A stretch of 64,000 bases of DNA from positions 1,364,001-1,428,000 of the forward strand of contig JANUWI010000008.1 in assembly GCA_025504975.1 (NCBI GenBank), written 5' to 3'. Under the pieces are notes generated by a model that searched no databases, was not told the origin of the DNA, and saw only the letters and a list, made by a program, of their open reading frames with translations. The stretch is from Plenodomus lindquistii (lineage: Eukaryota; Ascomycota; Dothideomycetes; Pleosporales; Leptosphaeriaceae). The position numbers and the translations under genes are program-made. Below, piece by piece: positions 44,630-54,840 of the stretch; position 1 is the stretch's first letter, and every line of letters begins with the position of its first letter.

Positions 44630-45908
44630 CTACAACTTCTGGTACTCAAGCTTACCCTCCAACTTCTTCGATTCGGCCATCTTCCGGACTGCCTTGTTGA
44701 AGTCGTCCTGGGTGATTGAATCCCGGTAGTCCTTGATTGCAAAGAGACCGCTGTGCTGCATTAGTGTTGTTCGGAGGGTGAGCTTCGGGATTACGTACGC
44801 TTCTGTGACAACGTTCCTCAAATCGGCACCGTTCATGCCATCGCTCATCTTGACTATGCTCTCAAAGTCAATCTCGCCATCGGTGACCACGCTCGACGAG
44901 TGAATCTTGAGAATTTCAAGACGCCCAACCTCGTTGGGCAGGGGAATCTCCAGCTTGCGGTCCAAACGACCAGCACGGAGAAGGGCGGGGTCGAGCGTGT
45001 CGGGTCGGTTGGTTGCCATGATGATCTTGGTCTGTCCGAGGTAGTCGAAACCATCGAGTTGGTTCAGCAACTCCATCAGTGTCCGCTGAATCTCTCGATC
45101 CGCCGATGTGCCCTCTGAAAATCTTCGTCCACCAATGGCATCGATCTCGTCCATGAAGATGATGCAAGGCTCGTGCTCCTTGGCGTAGCCGAACATTTCG
45201 CGAATCAGACGCGCAGACTCTCCAATGTACTTGTCGACAATCGCCGAGGAGACGACTTTGAGGAAGTTGGTCTCCAGACTGCTTGCCACTGCTCGCGCAA
45301 GAAGGGTCTTTCCGGTACCAGGTGGGCCGTAGAGCAGTACACCCTTAGGCGGCTTGATGCCCACTCGCAGGAAGAGTTCTGGGTTTTTGAGTGGCAGTTC
45401 GATGACCTCACGCAGCTCGCGAATCTGCTCATTCAGACCACCAATACCGCCAAAGCTGACTTGTCCTGGGTCCTCTAGCGACATGTTGTAGACGAGGGGG
45501 TCGACTTCGCGGGGCAGCATGCGCATTATGGTGAGGGTGGTCATGTCGAGAGCGACTCGCGTTCCCTGCTTCAATTTGGCCTTGTCGACCTTTGACCGAC
45601 ATCCAACGACGTACCGGGGCCCTGATGACGCCTTGACGATGACTGGCGGGGTTAGCAGGCCCTAGATGGCATACGGCGTGCCTGTACATACATCGCTCCT
45701 CGTCCAACTGCTTGAGAACCTCTCCGATTATCTGGCCAACGCTCTGCAGCGCCTTGATGTTGTCCTCTGATACGTCAAAGTCGTGCTGCAGGCCCTTGAT
45801 GTCTAGCCGCAGCGACTTGAGCTTGGCCTCCCACTCTCGTGACTCGAGCAGCTTCGACTTGTAGCCCTCGAGGGCGTGTTCGCGCTCCGGATCGCTGCTG
45901 CCGCTCAT
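44630..45908 (-). CDS. RPT4: 26S proteasome regulatory ATPase Rpt4 (S10b)
   Basis: Exons 45908-45692, 45642-44799 and 44750-44630 give 393 residues (human PSMC6 is 389). Intron 2 is 48 nt with no stop in frame: reading through would insert 16 residues between ...VVTEA and GLFAIKDYRDS, which is contiguous in known Rpt4 proteins, so splicing is certain on homology. An N-terminal coiled coil (about 15-70) is followed by an OB-fold (VKASSGPRYVVGC), then the AAA module with Walker A GPPGTGKT and Walker B IIFMDEID and arginine fingers (RAGRLDRK). The C-terminus is EYQKL, without an HbYX motif, as usual for Rpt4. It unfolds substrates for the 20S core. It is divergent from RRP9. Confidence 0.97.
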
Positions 45909-46323
45909 GGTGATGGGATGTGGGGGGTGTTGTTGGCGTGGGTGCTGGCGTGTCGGAGAGGCGAGCTCAGGCGCAAGTGGTGCGTAAACACTCGAGTTTG
46001 CTGCTGTGGCGGTAGTTGTCGTAATCAAAGGTCGGCTGTGGGCGTAGGTTGTAGCAGTCAAACCCCCGGGGAGAGTGATGAGTAAGCGTCGTCGTGCAGT
46101 GATGGCAGTTTACAGTGTCGGAGGTGAATGGTCGTCTGCACACGCGGTGGTGGAGCTCGGAGGAAGGTGCACGGGTGCCAAGCCATAGCGCGGGTCGTTC
46201 CTGCTGCTCTCTCTGGTCTGGTCGGGTCGGCGTCAGAAAAAAGTTCGCCGACAGAATTTCTGGAAAGAGCATCTCGCGCGCCGCAACAGCTTCGCCTGCA
46301 CGCCTTGCCCGCCCGCCCTCGCC
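45909..46323. promoter_or_regulatory. Bidirectional promoter of RPT4 and RRP9
   Basis: A 415-bp stretch between two divergent housekeeping start codons. It must carry both promoters. I could not identify a full Rpn4-type proteasome element (GGTGGCAAA) in it. Confidence 0.5.
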
Positions 46324-48129
46324 ATGTCGTCGTCCTTCTTCACCACGCCCGCCTCGCAGCGGAAGAGAAAGCGACCCGACGGCGACTCGAGCGCACCCAA
46401 GCGGCGCAACACCGACGCCAATGGTTCGCGGCCTGCACGAGGCGCTGCCCGCCGTCCCGAGCGGGAAGCGTCGATAAGCGGGAGTGAAATCTCAGATGAC
46501 GGGGGCGACATGTTCGACGAGGAAGACGGCGACTCGGACTCTTCAGACGACGAAAACGAGACTGCGGCAGAAAAGCGGCTGCGCCTTGCTGAGCGGTACC
46601 TGGAGAATATCCGCAACGAGGTCGAGGAAGAGGTGGGCTTTGACGCCGAGCAAATTGACAGGGACTTGATCGCGGAGAGGCTGAAAGAGGACGTCGCAGA
46701 GAACAAGGGCAAAATCTACAAGTACATTGCAGACGAGCTCGACTTTGAAGGGGCCTCGCACGTGGCGTCCTACTCTGGCCTGCAAAAGGCCGTCACGGGA
46801 TGCGCATTGCACCTGCCGTATGCCTGGACCATTAGCAAAGACCTTGTCGTGGAAAAATGGGAGATTGCGGACCCAAAGTCATACGCCGCCGACCCCAGCA
46901 GACCAACCAACATCACACCGCGAAGGACGCCAAAGCGATTGTTCTGGCGGAAGGGCAACAAGAACAAGAAGGGTGACAGGGCATACCTGGGCCACACGGG
47001 CGAGATCATATCCATCGCTGTCTCGGACTCGGGCAAGTACCTGGCCACTGGAGACAAGCACGCACGCCTCATCATCTGGGACGCCGCAACACTCACACCA
47101 CGCCACCTGTTTACACGGCATCGAGATGCAGTCATGTCGCTTTCCTTCAGGAGAGGCACCGAGCAGCTCTTCTCTGGTGGGGCTGATCGCGCCGTCATTG
47201 TGTGGAGTGCGCCGGAAAATGCCTACATTGAGACGCTGGTCGGTCACCAAGATGTAGTCGTCGGTGTTGCTGGCGGCCTCGAGCTCAACCAGGAAACTTG
47301 TATCAGTGTTGGTGCTCGAGATCGCACTGCCAGATTATGGCGTGTGGTTGAAGAAAACCAACTCGTGTTCCAGGGTGGTGGCACAGCACGGCAAAAGGGC
47401 ATGGACAAGCTCCGCAAGGGCCGCTTCGGAAAGAACGTCGACGACGAGGAAAAGGCAAAAGAGGAGGTCAATGGGGCAGACGACGAGGATGACGATCCAC
47501 CCATTGCCTACGCAGAAGGCTCCATCGACTGTGTTGCCCTTCTCGACGCCAGTCTCTTCGTCACTGCATCAGACAACGGCGCTCTTTCACTCTGGTCCGA
47601 CAAGCGCAAGAAACCCGTCTTCACACTTCCCCTCACCCACGGCCGCGAGCCCCGACTCTCTCCCGCAGAAATGTCTGCAAACCACGATGCCGCTACATCA
47701 GCCAAGCCGGGACCCCGATTACCGCGCTATGTCACTGCCGTTGCTACCGTTCCCTTTGCTGATCTCATTCTCACAGCGAGTTGGGATGGCTGGATACGCG
47801 CATGGAAAATCACGCCGGACAAGAGGAGTCTTGTGCCTGTTGGTAAAGTGGGACGGGTACCATTAGACGAGGATGCGGAAATGGTCAACGGCGACAGCAA
47901 TGAAGACGCAGTGTTGATACGAGGTATCGTCAATGGCCTTTCTGTGCAAGAGCGCGGCGATCGAGGAAAAGACGGACTGTGTATAGTAGCCGCGGTAGGC
48001 AAGGAGCCCCGTCTTGCGCGCTGGATGACGGGAAAAGTCAAAAACGGCATCTACGTGTTTGAAGTTCCTAGAAAAGGTCTGGTAAATGGCGATGCTGCGG
48101 ATGATGTTTCAGTGGCTGGAGAGGCGTGA
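46324..48129 (+). CDS. RRP9: U3 snoRNP WD-repeat protein Rrp9 (U3-55K)
   Basis: A 601-residue single-exon protein. The first 30 residues are basic (QRKRKRP, APKRRN) and look like a nucleolar targeting signal. An acidic Ser/Asp region (about 50-85) follows, then a conserved helical segment EKRLRLAERYLENIRNE typical of Rrp9. Seven WD-type blades run from about 155 to 590, e.g. GHTGEIISIAVSDSGKYLAT, RHRDAVMSLSF and GHQDVVVGVA. Rrp9 binds the U3 snoRNA box B/C motif and acts in small-subunit pre-rRNA processing in the nucleolus. Low-complexity acidic loops interrupt the propeller near 380-400. Confidence 0.95.
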   Translation: MSSSFFTTPASQRKRKRPDGDSSAPKRRNTDANGSRPARGAARRPEREASISGSEISDDGGDMFDEEDGDSDSSDDENETAAEKRLRLAERYLENIRNEVEEEVGFDAEQIDRDLIAERLKEDVAENKGKIYKYIADELDFEGASHVASYSGLQKAVTGCALHLPYAWTISKDLVVEKWEIADPKSYAADPSRPTNITPRRTPKRLFWRKGNKNKKGDRAYLGHTGEIISIAVSDSGKYLATGDKHARLIIWDAATLTPRHLFTRHRDAVMSLSFRRGTEQLFSGGADRAVIVWSAPENAYIETLVGHQDVVVGVAGGLELNQETCISVGARDRTARLWRVVEENQLVFQGGGTARQKGMDKLRKGRFGKNVDDEEKAKEEVNGADDEDDDPPIAYAEGSIDCVALLDASLFVTASDNGALSLWSDKRKKPVFTLPLTHGREPRLSPAEMSANHDAATSAKPGPRLPRYVTAVATVPFADLILTASWDGWIRAWKITPDKRSLVPVGKVGRVPLDEDAEMVNGDSNEDAVLIRGIVNGLSVQERGDRGKDGLCIVAAVGKEPRLARWMTGKVKNGIYVFEVPRKGLVNGDAADDVSVAGEA

Positions 48130-48315
48130 GTTAGTTGTGTTAAGAACAAAAGGGGCCTTTGCATAGCTAGGAGTTTTCCGTCGATGATTCGCACTGTGCT
48201 GCATTGCATTGCAAGTCATACTGCACTTGCATTGCCCATCTTAGATACCAAAAATCGACTATTTCCAAAGCTTGATTACATGTATCCGTCCTAACATCCT
48301 CGCCATCTCCCTCCT

Positions 48316-49323
48316 TCACGACACCGAGTCTGCCTCCCCATCCTCATACCGCAAAACCTTGACATCAACCCCCTCCGCCTCCACCACCGCCCTCATTTTC
48401 GAAACAGGACACCGCATCTCCACCTCCCCCCAATAATTCGCCACTTCACTGACCAGTTCAAACCCCACGCTTTTAAACAGCCTGATACTCCTCTCATTGT
48501 CCTTGTCAATCTTTGCTCGGAGATAAAGTAATTGAACATCAGCGGTGTGGGTATCCTTGTTACCACTCTCGCCATCACCAACAGTATTGTTACTAGTACT
48601 GGTACTAGGGCTGGTACTACTGGTATTGGGCCTGGTGGTATTCGCAGCTGCCGTGTATTCCGCCAGCACAGCGTCAAGATTCGTAAGGACATACCAGAGA
48701 AATGCCAATAGCGCGGAGCGCGCGAGGCCTTTCCCCCTGTGCGATGGGGAGGCGATCATGATTTCTAGTTCTGCGACGAGGGACTTTTGTTTTCGCTGAG
48801 ATGGAGACGGGGATGTAGAGGTGCTGTGTGGAGTAGGATGTGCGTAGTCGAACTGCTGACCTTCTGTTTCTGTTTCTGCTTCTGCTTCTGCGTACTCGGA
48901 GGAGAAGGAGGATGATTCCTCCTCGCTTTCTGTAAGAAAGAGATTTACATCTCCTACCATATTCTTCTCTCCATCCTTTACACCAGGCTTAATCACAGTT
49001 CGCCCTACCGCATCGTCGTCGGCAGTGCAGATTATAAAAGTCAATTTATCCCCATCGTCCCGCCAACTCTTTTGCATGGCGTATTCTTGCTCTAGTGTCA
49101 GGGGCTCAGAGGCGGTGAGGGCGAGGAGAGTGGCGGATTGCATCCAGGTGTGGTAGTGGGGGACGTGGTGGGGGGAGTAGGGGACTAGGAGGGTGGTGGG
49201 GGTTTGTAGGGCTGGCGCGGGGGTTGGGTTAGTTTGAGGGAGGGTTTAGTATGGATGGGGAAGGGGAGATAGGGCATGGGGGAAGGGGGTAGAGTACCTA
49301 CCGGTTTTGGCGTTGAGTTTCAT
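48316..49323 (-). CDS. GNAT N-acetyltransferase, NAT9-like
   Basis: A 22-nt first exon (49323-49302) joins 49211-48316 across a 90-nt intron and gives 305 residues. The join is supported by family sequence: MKLNAKT before the intron and LLVPYSPHHVPHYHTWM after it are the usual NAT9 opening. LTASEPLTLEQEYAMQKSW follows at once. The acetyl-CoA loop is SHRGKGLARSALLAFL, and the last strand region is RLFKSVGFE. Two low-complexity insertions (Ser/Glu/Thr-rich, about 105-150 and 190-215) make it longer than animal NAT9 (about 207). Substrates in fungi are unknown; animal Nat9 has been linked to microtubules. An unspliced reading lacks the first 31 residues. Confidence 0.9.
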
Positions 49324-49867
49324 TCTTGGTGGTGTGTGTTTTTTTTCTCGTTTTTCGGGACTGGATTTGGGGGTTGAGGTTTTGGCTGAAATATGGGGAG
49401 AAGAGTTTTGGGGTTTAGGGTAGTGATGGTCTGGTCTAGAGGTGATTTACGGATTTGGTGGGATGGAAATGAGTAGTTGTGCTTATATGCCGATTCATTG
49501 ACTGTTTGGGTATTATATTGGCGTGATGTTGAGACTGAATGGATGCTCGAGAAGTTCAAGGCGCCCATGACTCGAGGAGAAATACCGTCAAGGCTTGATT
49601 CGGCAAGCGCACACTTCGCATGGGGAACATCAGTCGCGACGTCATCTCAAGTACTGGACGCGTTATCTTGCGTTCTTCGCGTACTCTCACGAATCCCCGG
49701 ACTATGAAATTGCCGCAATGGTCAAAATGAATATGGTTTGAGATATCTCGTCCCGGACCAATATGCGCGGAACCCAGTAATCAACCTCTGCCATCCCCAT
49801 CTCGTGAACGCCCTCCAGACCACCCACCCATCATCAACCATACCCCCCCAATCTTGAAAAATCTACC
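49324..49867. promoter_or_regulatory. Divergent intergenic region
   Basis: Separates the NAT9-like gene (minus) from the 3-beta-HSD family gene (plus). No coding exon or repeat is seen. Confidence 0.5.
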
Positions 49868-51050
49868 ATGGACCAAATCCCCATCCTAGTAACAGGCGGC
49901 TGCGGCTTCCTCGGCACCCGCATAGTCGCCCACCTCCTCTCCGCCAAACGCTTCGCCATAACCGCCATTGACATCAACCCCCCCACCCTCGGCACCAGCA
50001 CCTTCACCGCCTCAGTCCGCTACGTGCGTGCCAACGTCCTCGATACCGAGGCTCTGCAGAAAGTGTTCGCTGAGGCACGTCCAGCCATCGTCGTGCACAC
50101 CGTGGGCGTGTATCCGCTAGGCACGGCGCGGTATTCGATGAAGGGCAAGGATGCGGTGATGAAGGTGAATGTAGAGGGGACGCGAAATGTGGTGAGTGCG
50201 GCGAAGGAGTGTGGGGCGAAGGGGTTGGTATATACGAGTAGTGTTACTGTCGTGTTTGATGAGTTGGATAAGGATTTTAGGAATGTGGATGAGGGGTGGC
50301 CGGTGGGAATGGCAGGGACGAGTTATGGGATTAGCAAGGTAATTGATGATTTTCTTCATGCCTTTCAATGTCTGTCTTGGGCTTCCGGATTCTATGCGTA
50401 CTTGATGTTTTGTTGGTTGGATTTTCTGACTTTCGACCACATGGGGTATCTAACGAGAACAGACTATGGCAGAAGAGATTGTGCTCTCGGCCAATACCCA
50501 CGACTTTGTAACCTGTGCTCTCCGCTCCGCTCCCATCTTCGGTCCCAACGACCCAGGCTGTATCCCCATCATCCACTCGTGTATCGCAGCTGGTCAGACG
50601 CCCTTCATCCTTGGATCCGGCACCAACTTGCAAGATTATGTCTATGTCGATAACGTGGCAGACGCACACGTCCTCGCAGTCAGCAACCTGCTCAACTCTC
50701 AGACCGCAGCCGGCGAAGCAATCTTCATTTCCAACGGCGAGCCTGTCACTGCGAGACAGCTGTGCATCGCTGTGTGGAAGCATTTTGGCCATGTACCTAG
50801 GTTTCAGATTGCAGTACCAGAGGGACTGGCGTGGTGGCTGGGTCTGGGATTCGAGTGGGCTGGCTGGCTTACGAAGACCGAGGGACCGCTCAATAGAGGA
50901 CTGGTGAATGATGGATGTAGAGAGCGGTACGTGAATCTTGCCAAGGCGAGGCGGTTACTGGGGTATAGTGCGAAGGTGAAGTTGGACGAGGGTTTGAGGA
51001 TTAGCTGTGAGCATTATCGGAAGCAGCTTGAGGGGCGGCAGAAGAGGTGA
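49868..51050 (+). CDS. 3-beta-HSD / NAD-dependent epimerase family enzyme (Erg26-like)
   Basis: Exons 49868-50338 and 50463-51050 (124-nt intron, exact codon boundary) give 352 residues. The extended-SDR cofactor motif TGGCGFLG is near the N-terminus. The conserved TSSVTVVF serine region and catalytic Y153/K157 in SYGISK complete the active site; the intron follows directly after that lysine. PIFGPNDPG and the NLQDYVYVDNVADAHVLA block are characteristic of 3-beta-hydroxysteroid dehydrogenases and sterol-4-alpha-carboxylate 3-dehydrogenase (Erg26). It could be Erg26 itself or a paralogue acting on a secondary metabolite; I cannot tell from one copy. A weakly hydrophobic segment (LAWWLGLGFEWAGWL) may attach it to membranes. 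Confidence 0.88.
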
Positions 51051-52332
51051 TAGAAAGAGGTGTAGCTGATGTGCTGCGGCTGCGAAAGCTCGCGAGATTC
51101 GAGGTCAGTTCTGGGGAAGGGTTGCAGACATGTTCGAGGGGTGGAGCGAGTACCGAGTCCAGTTCGCCAGTCGCTCACGTTGGCTTCGGAGAACTTGTAA
51201 GGGTCTCTTCACTCGAACTTGGGTCTTATGACGTGGGTCATCTCAGCAAGATCAGGACAAGTTATAGGCCTCGAGGCCCTTTATTGTCAGGCCCCTACCG
51301 AAATCGCGGTCAGGCTTGCAGAACCTGCAGTCCAGCGTGCAGAAGCATCTTTACAGTTGCGCGGGGTTCTTGGTCTCAGGCCGCCTTGTTTTCCAGTGTC
51401 ATATTGCAATCGCGTCTGCTGCACGTCATGGCCAGTCTACAACCGTAAGGACAACTTCAGTTATGCAGTAGACATGGACCTAAAGGCTATCCGCCATAGG
51501 ACCCAGAGGCCATATTGAGACTGAGCGTCGAGTGCTGTTGCTCTTTGGATGGACATGTCTCAGCACGCCAGCAGGTCACTCTCGCATCAATGCTTGAGCA
51601 CTTCAGTTTTGCAATTAATTACAATGCCTGAAGTCAAAGGTCAACTTTACCGTAAGAATTCTACATTCACGTGCAATGTTCCAGTCACCGCATCGTTTCG
51701 TTGGGGACTGAGGCGGTGTGTGTACGTTGCAATTGCCTTGATGACAGCGTCCCCGGAGGCGCTTGCCGTCACCGGAGCAGTTTAACTCTCCCCAGCTTCA
51801 CCCTGCCAACGCTCCTCTACCACAACAACAGCCTCACTTTTCGTTGTTTCGGTCTCTTCGTCTTTTTGTTAGCTATTGCCTGGCGGGGAGTCTCGAGATC
51901 GAATCTTTGGTAAGTTTCCCTCGGCAATTCACTGTTGTTTACCACCTGGTGCGGCGCAATCTGAGCAAGCTGTTGCGAAGCTGAGCACAAGTTATTGCAC
52001 GCGGGCAGCAAAAGTACCACTTCCCAAATGGCCGCCATCATTCATGTATACTGAGTCACATCTGCCATGAGTATGTAGCTAATGCGGTGGTCCTAGTTGT
52101 GTTCAAACCGGTGTTTACGAGCAAGACGCGCTTTCCTGACAACAACAACAATCCAAGCTGTCAGCTTCTGGCTTTACGGGGCGCAATCATCATACGCTTG
52201 AGTAAATTCTGTACAATTGTCGAAGCGCAAACTGTTTGTTCCGGTAAGTCACAAGCTGCTCCCTCTTCAGTGTCTGGTCTAATCATCGGGCAGTTAGCAA
52301 ACGCCAAGTTCCAGCGTATTTAACGGCTCGCC
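51051..52332. other. Intergenic / 5' leader of the F-box-like gene
   Basis: No supported coding gene. Near the right end, a good GTAAGT donor at 52244 with a TCTAATC branch and a GGGCAG acceptor ending at 52293 suggests a 50-nt intron in the 5' untranslated leader. Another GTAAGT occurs at about 51911. Confidence 0.4.
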
Positions 52333-53502
52333 ATGACCAACGCCTTATCTCGTGTCGCGGACGCGGATGTATGTGTTCCTCCTTATATCGTCATTCATCG
52401 AGACCCCGCTGCAAAGGCCGCGGCGGACTTGAAGTACGAGCGCAATCGTGCTGAGCGTGAGGGCGATCAACTTCGACGCTTGCCCACTGAACTCCGACTT
52501 GTAGTCTTCGAAAACCTACTCAGTGTCTGGCCTCACAAAGTCTATCATGGAGCTTTTGACTTTGGACCCCTGGAGCGCAAAGAGTTTGATGGCGAGATAC
52601 AAATCTCCTGGCAGATCTTGGCCACTTGTCGCTTGTACCACGAGCAGGCGTACCCAGTATTGTACGGCAAGAATCGTCTGGTTTTCTGCACTGGAGCCAG
52701 GGGTACGCCCGGCATGTTCTGGCGCTTCCCAATCAAGCCTCGTTACATGCAGTGCGTCACAGACCTCAGCATCTTCTACCGCGCAAACGAAGGCAGCACA
52801 CAATCCTCCAAGCGCGTCGGACACTTCATCATGGCTCTAGGTCGTCATGCCGTTAATTTGAAGCATCTGACCATCCTCTTCTCCTCGGACATGCGCTATG
52901 AGAAGCTTTGTCTCTGGGACATCATCTTCTGCGACCACCCCATTGCTAAGGCCATCCTATACCTCATCGAGATGAAGACTGTCCAGCACCTAAAGCTGCG
53001 TTTCCACGACGGTGCCCGTATATATCCAAACTACGCCCGCTTCCTAGAGCAAGTCTTCAACGAGGATGGTGCGCCTGCCGACCGCACGTTGAGCTTCACC
53101 CTGTCGTGCTCCTGTGCTCCGTACATGGATGTGCCTTTCACCTGGTGCAGGTTCTGTCAGTGGTCTCGACAGGAACTTGACTTCAAGCCGGTCGAGGAAC
53201 AAGTTCTCGCCCACCACGTCGAGGCCACGCAGAGGCACATGATGGAAATGCAGCATGACCTGTTCGAGAAGGGTATCCTGCCGCCCAAGGAGGACACTGA
53301 GGACGATGATGAGGATGCTGCTGTTGGCCCGTACCGCGGTGGAGGCCCAGTCGAGGACACGTATGACGAGGACCGCCCTGCATTCACGCTCGGTGTCCGC
53401 CTGCCCCCTCGTGGACTCTGGCCCTTTCGCAGTGTCATTCAGACTCCTGCTGTTTGGTACTACACACAGACCAAGATCACAGACTACTTTGGCGTAGCCT
53501 GA
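52333..53502 (+). CDS. Hypothetical protein with N-terminal F-box-like motif
   Basis: A 389-residue single-exon protein. After about 45 residues comes LRRLPTELRLVVFENLL, which has the Leu-Pro-x-Glu-Leu-Arg pattern seen in fungal F-box and related 2EXR-type proteins. The strand-rich middle (ILATCRLYHEQAYPVLYGKN is typical of this fungal group) has no catalytic motif. Four Cys and a His near 275-290 (SCSCAPYMDVPFTWCRFC) might bind metal. The tail carries an acidic run (EDTEDDDEDA). If a true F-box, it would bind Skp1 in an SCF ubiquitin ligase; this is inference from one motif. Such proteins are numerous and poorly studied in ascomycetes. Confidence 0.75.
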   Translation: MTNALSRVADADVCVPPYIVIHRDPAAKAAADLKYERNRAEREGDQLRRLPTELRLVVFENLLSVWPHKVYHGAFDFGPLERKEFDGEIQISWQILATCRLYHEQAYPVLYGKNRLVFCTGARGTPGMFWRFPIKPRYMQCVTDLSIFYRANEGSTQSSKRVGHFIMALGRHAVNLKHLTILFSSDMRYEKLCLWDIIFCDHPIAKAILYLIEMKTVQHLKLRFHDGARIYPNYARFLEQVFNEDGAPADRTLSFTLSCSCAPYMDVPFTWCRFCQWSRQELDFKPVEEQVLAHHVEATQRHMMEMQHDLFEKGILPPKEDTEDDDEDAAVGPYRGGGPVEDTYDEDRPAFTLGVRLPPRGLWPFRSVIQTPAVWYYTQTKITDYFGVA

Positions 53503-53718
53503 GCTTCTTGACGGATAAGATGAGCACGGGGAATACGAGGTTGGAGAGGGAGCTGCATACATGTGTGAAGCGCGAACAAGATGGTATGTTCGATGGCCGC
53601 TGTATAATCGCATGTACCATATAATTACGGATGACTATGATGAGGGGAGACGATTGGCGTTCAGCATGACACATTAAGTAGCATCATCAAACATCTCCCC
53701 CTACTTCCACCACGTGCA

Positions 53719-54840
53719 TCACAAAATCTTCTCCGCCTCATCAATCAACGTCTCAACCCTGAACCCACTATCCCCCCTCGTAAACATATTCAACAGCTCC
53801 CCTCTCTTCCCCCCCTCCCCGCTCAGCTGCACATAAAACTTCTGCATACACATGACAAGCCACCTCGCATCATCCACACTGACCCCCCTTCCCTCAATCA
53901 CAACCCCCTGCCCCAGCACCAATCCATGACTGCCTGCTAACTCCTGGTGAAAAGTGATGGTGGTATGCGGAGATGCGAATTCGCCGCGGAGTTTGAATTC
54001 CGCGAGTGTGGTGAAGAGGAGTGTTGTTGTGTGTATGTGGGGGTGGGTGAATTGGAGGTAGTGGAGTTCGGCTGCTTGGTGGGTTTCTCCTTTTCCTTTT
54101 TCTTCACCTTTGCCTACTCCTTTTCCTTTTCCTTGTCCTTGTCCAGCTACGTCTGCGTTATCACTGTCTTTCGGTATCTCCCTCGGCACCGGCAAAACGA
54201 AACTCGGATGCTGTTTCGCAGTCCGCAACAACGCTTCAAAAGTCTCGGCAGGCAGGGAAAAGTGAATGGACTGCGGGTTTGAGGCGTGGCGGAGGCGCCA
54301 GAGGGCTTGGATTTCTTTGTTTGGTAGTGGGTGGATTTTGCTGAGGTCGAGGAAGGAGTTTAGGGTTTTTATGCCGGGGGGTGGTGGGGGTGTGGATGTT
54401 TGTGAGGTTGGTGAGGTGCTGGTGGTGGTGGGTTGAGGGGAGGGAGGAGGTGGGGGTGATGGCCATGGTGATTTTGCTTTCTCTTTCGTTTCTTGAGGTG
54501 GTGTGCTTGGTGCTGCTGATGCTGATGCTGATGTTGATGCTGTAGGTGGTGTACTCGGTGGTGTAAGAGGACCCGTAGCCCCCGGTACAATTGCCCTTTT
54601 CCTCAACTCTTCTATTTTATCTTTATACTGCTCTTTTAAATCTTCAATGTCTTTTAGGCCTTGGGCTTTTGCTTTTTCCTCGAGCTTGGCTTTGTATTTT
54701 GCGAGGACGCGGGCTTGGGTGTCGTGCGTGGCGAGGAAGCGGACGTCTTGGACTTGGGCCCAGCGGCGTTGGGTGAGGCGGGGGTTTAGGGAGGGTTGTT
54801 GGCGCAGGGCGGTGCGGAGGGTGGGGAGGCGGAATGCCAT
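53719..54840 (-). CDS. ATP11: Mitochondrial F1-ATPase assembly factor Atp11
   Basis: A 373-residue single-exon protein. The N-terminus (MAFRLPTLRTALRQQPSLNP and onward) is rich in Arg, Leu and Gln with no acidic residue for 30 positions, a mitochondrial targeting peptide. A helical segment (about 45-85) is followed by a low-complexity Ser/Pro/Thr linker, then the ATP11 core starting KTLNSFLDLSKI and EIQALWRLRHA. The C-terminal half includes LHYLQFTHPHIHTTTLLFTTLAEFKL. Atp11 binds the F1 beta subunit in the matrix before assembly with alpha. An extra Lys/Gly-rich insert (about 235-260) interrupts the core. It is convergent with the F-box-like gene (216 bp apart). Confidence 0.93.
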   Translation of the reverse strand: MAFRLPTLRTALRQQPSLNPRLTQRRWAQVQDVRFLATHDTQARVLAKYKAKLEEKAKAQGLKDIEDLKEQYKDKIEELRKRAIVPGATGPLTPPSTPPTASTSASASAAPSTPPQETKEKAKSPWPSPPPPPSPQPTTTSTSPTSQTSTPPPPPGIKTLNSFLDLSKIHPLPNKEIQALWRLRHASNPQSIHFSLPAETFEALLRTAKQHPSFVLPVPREIPKDSDNADVAGQGQGKGKGVGKGEEKGKGETHQAAELHYLQFTHPHIHTTTLLFTTLAEFKLRGEFASPHTTITFHQELAGSHGLVLGQGVVIEGRGVSVDDARWLVMCMQKFYVQLSGEGGKRGELLNMFTRGDSGFRVETLIDEAEKIL

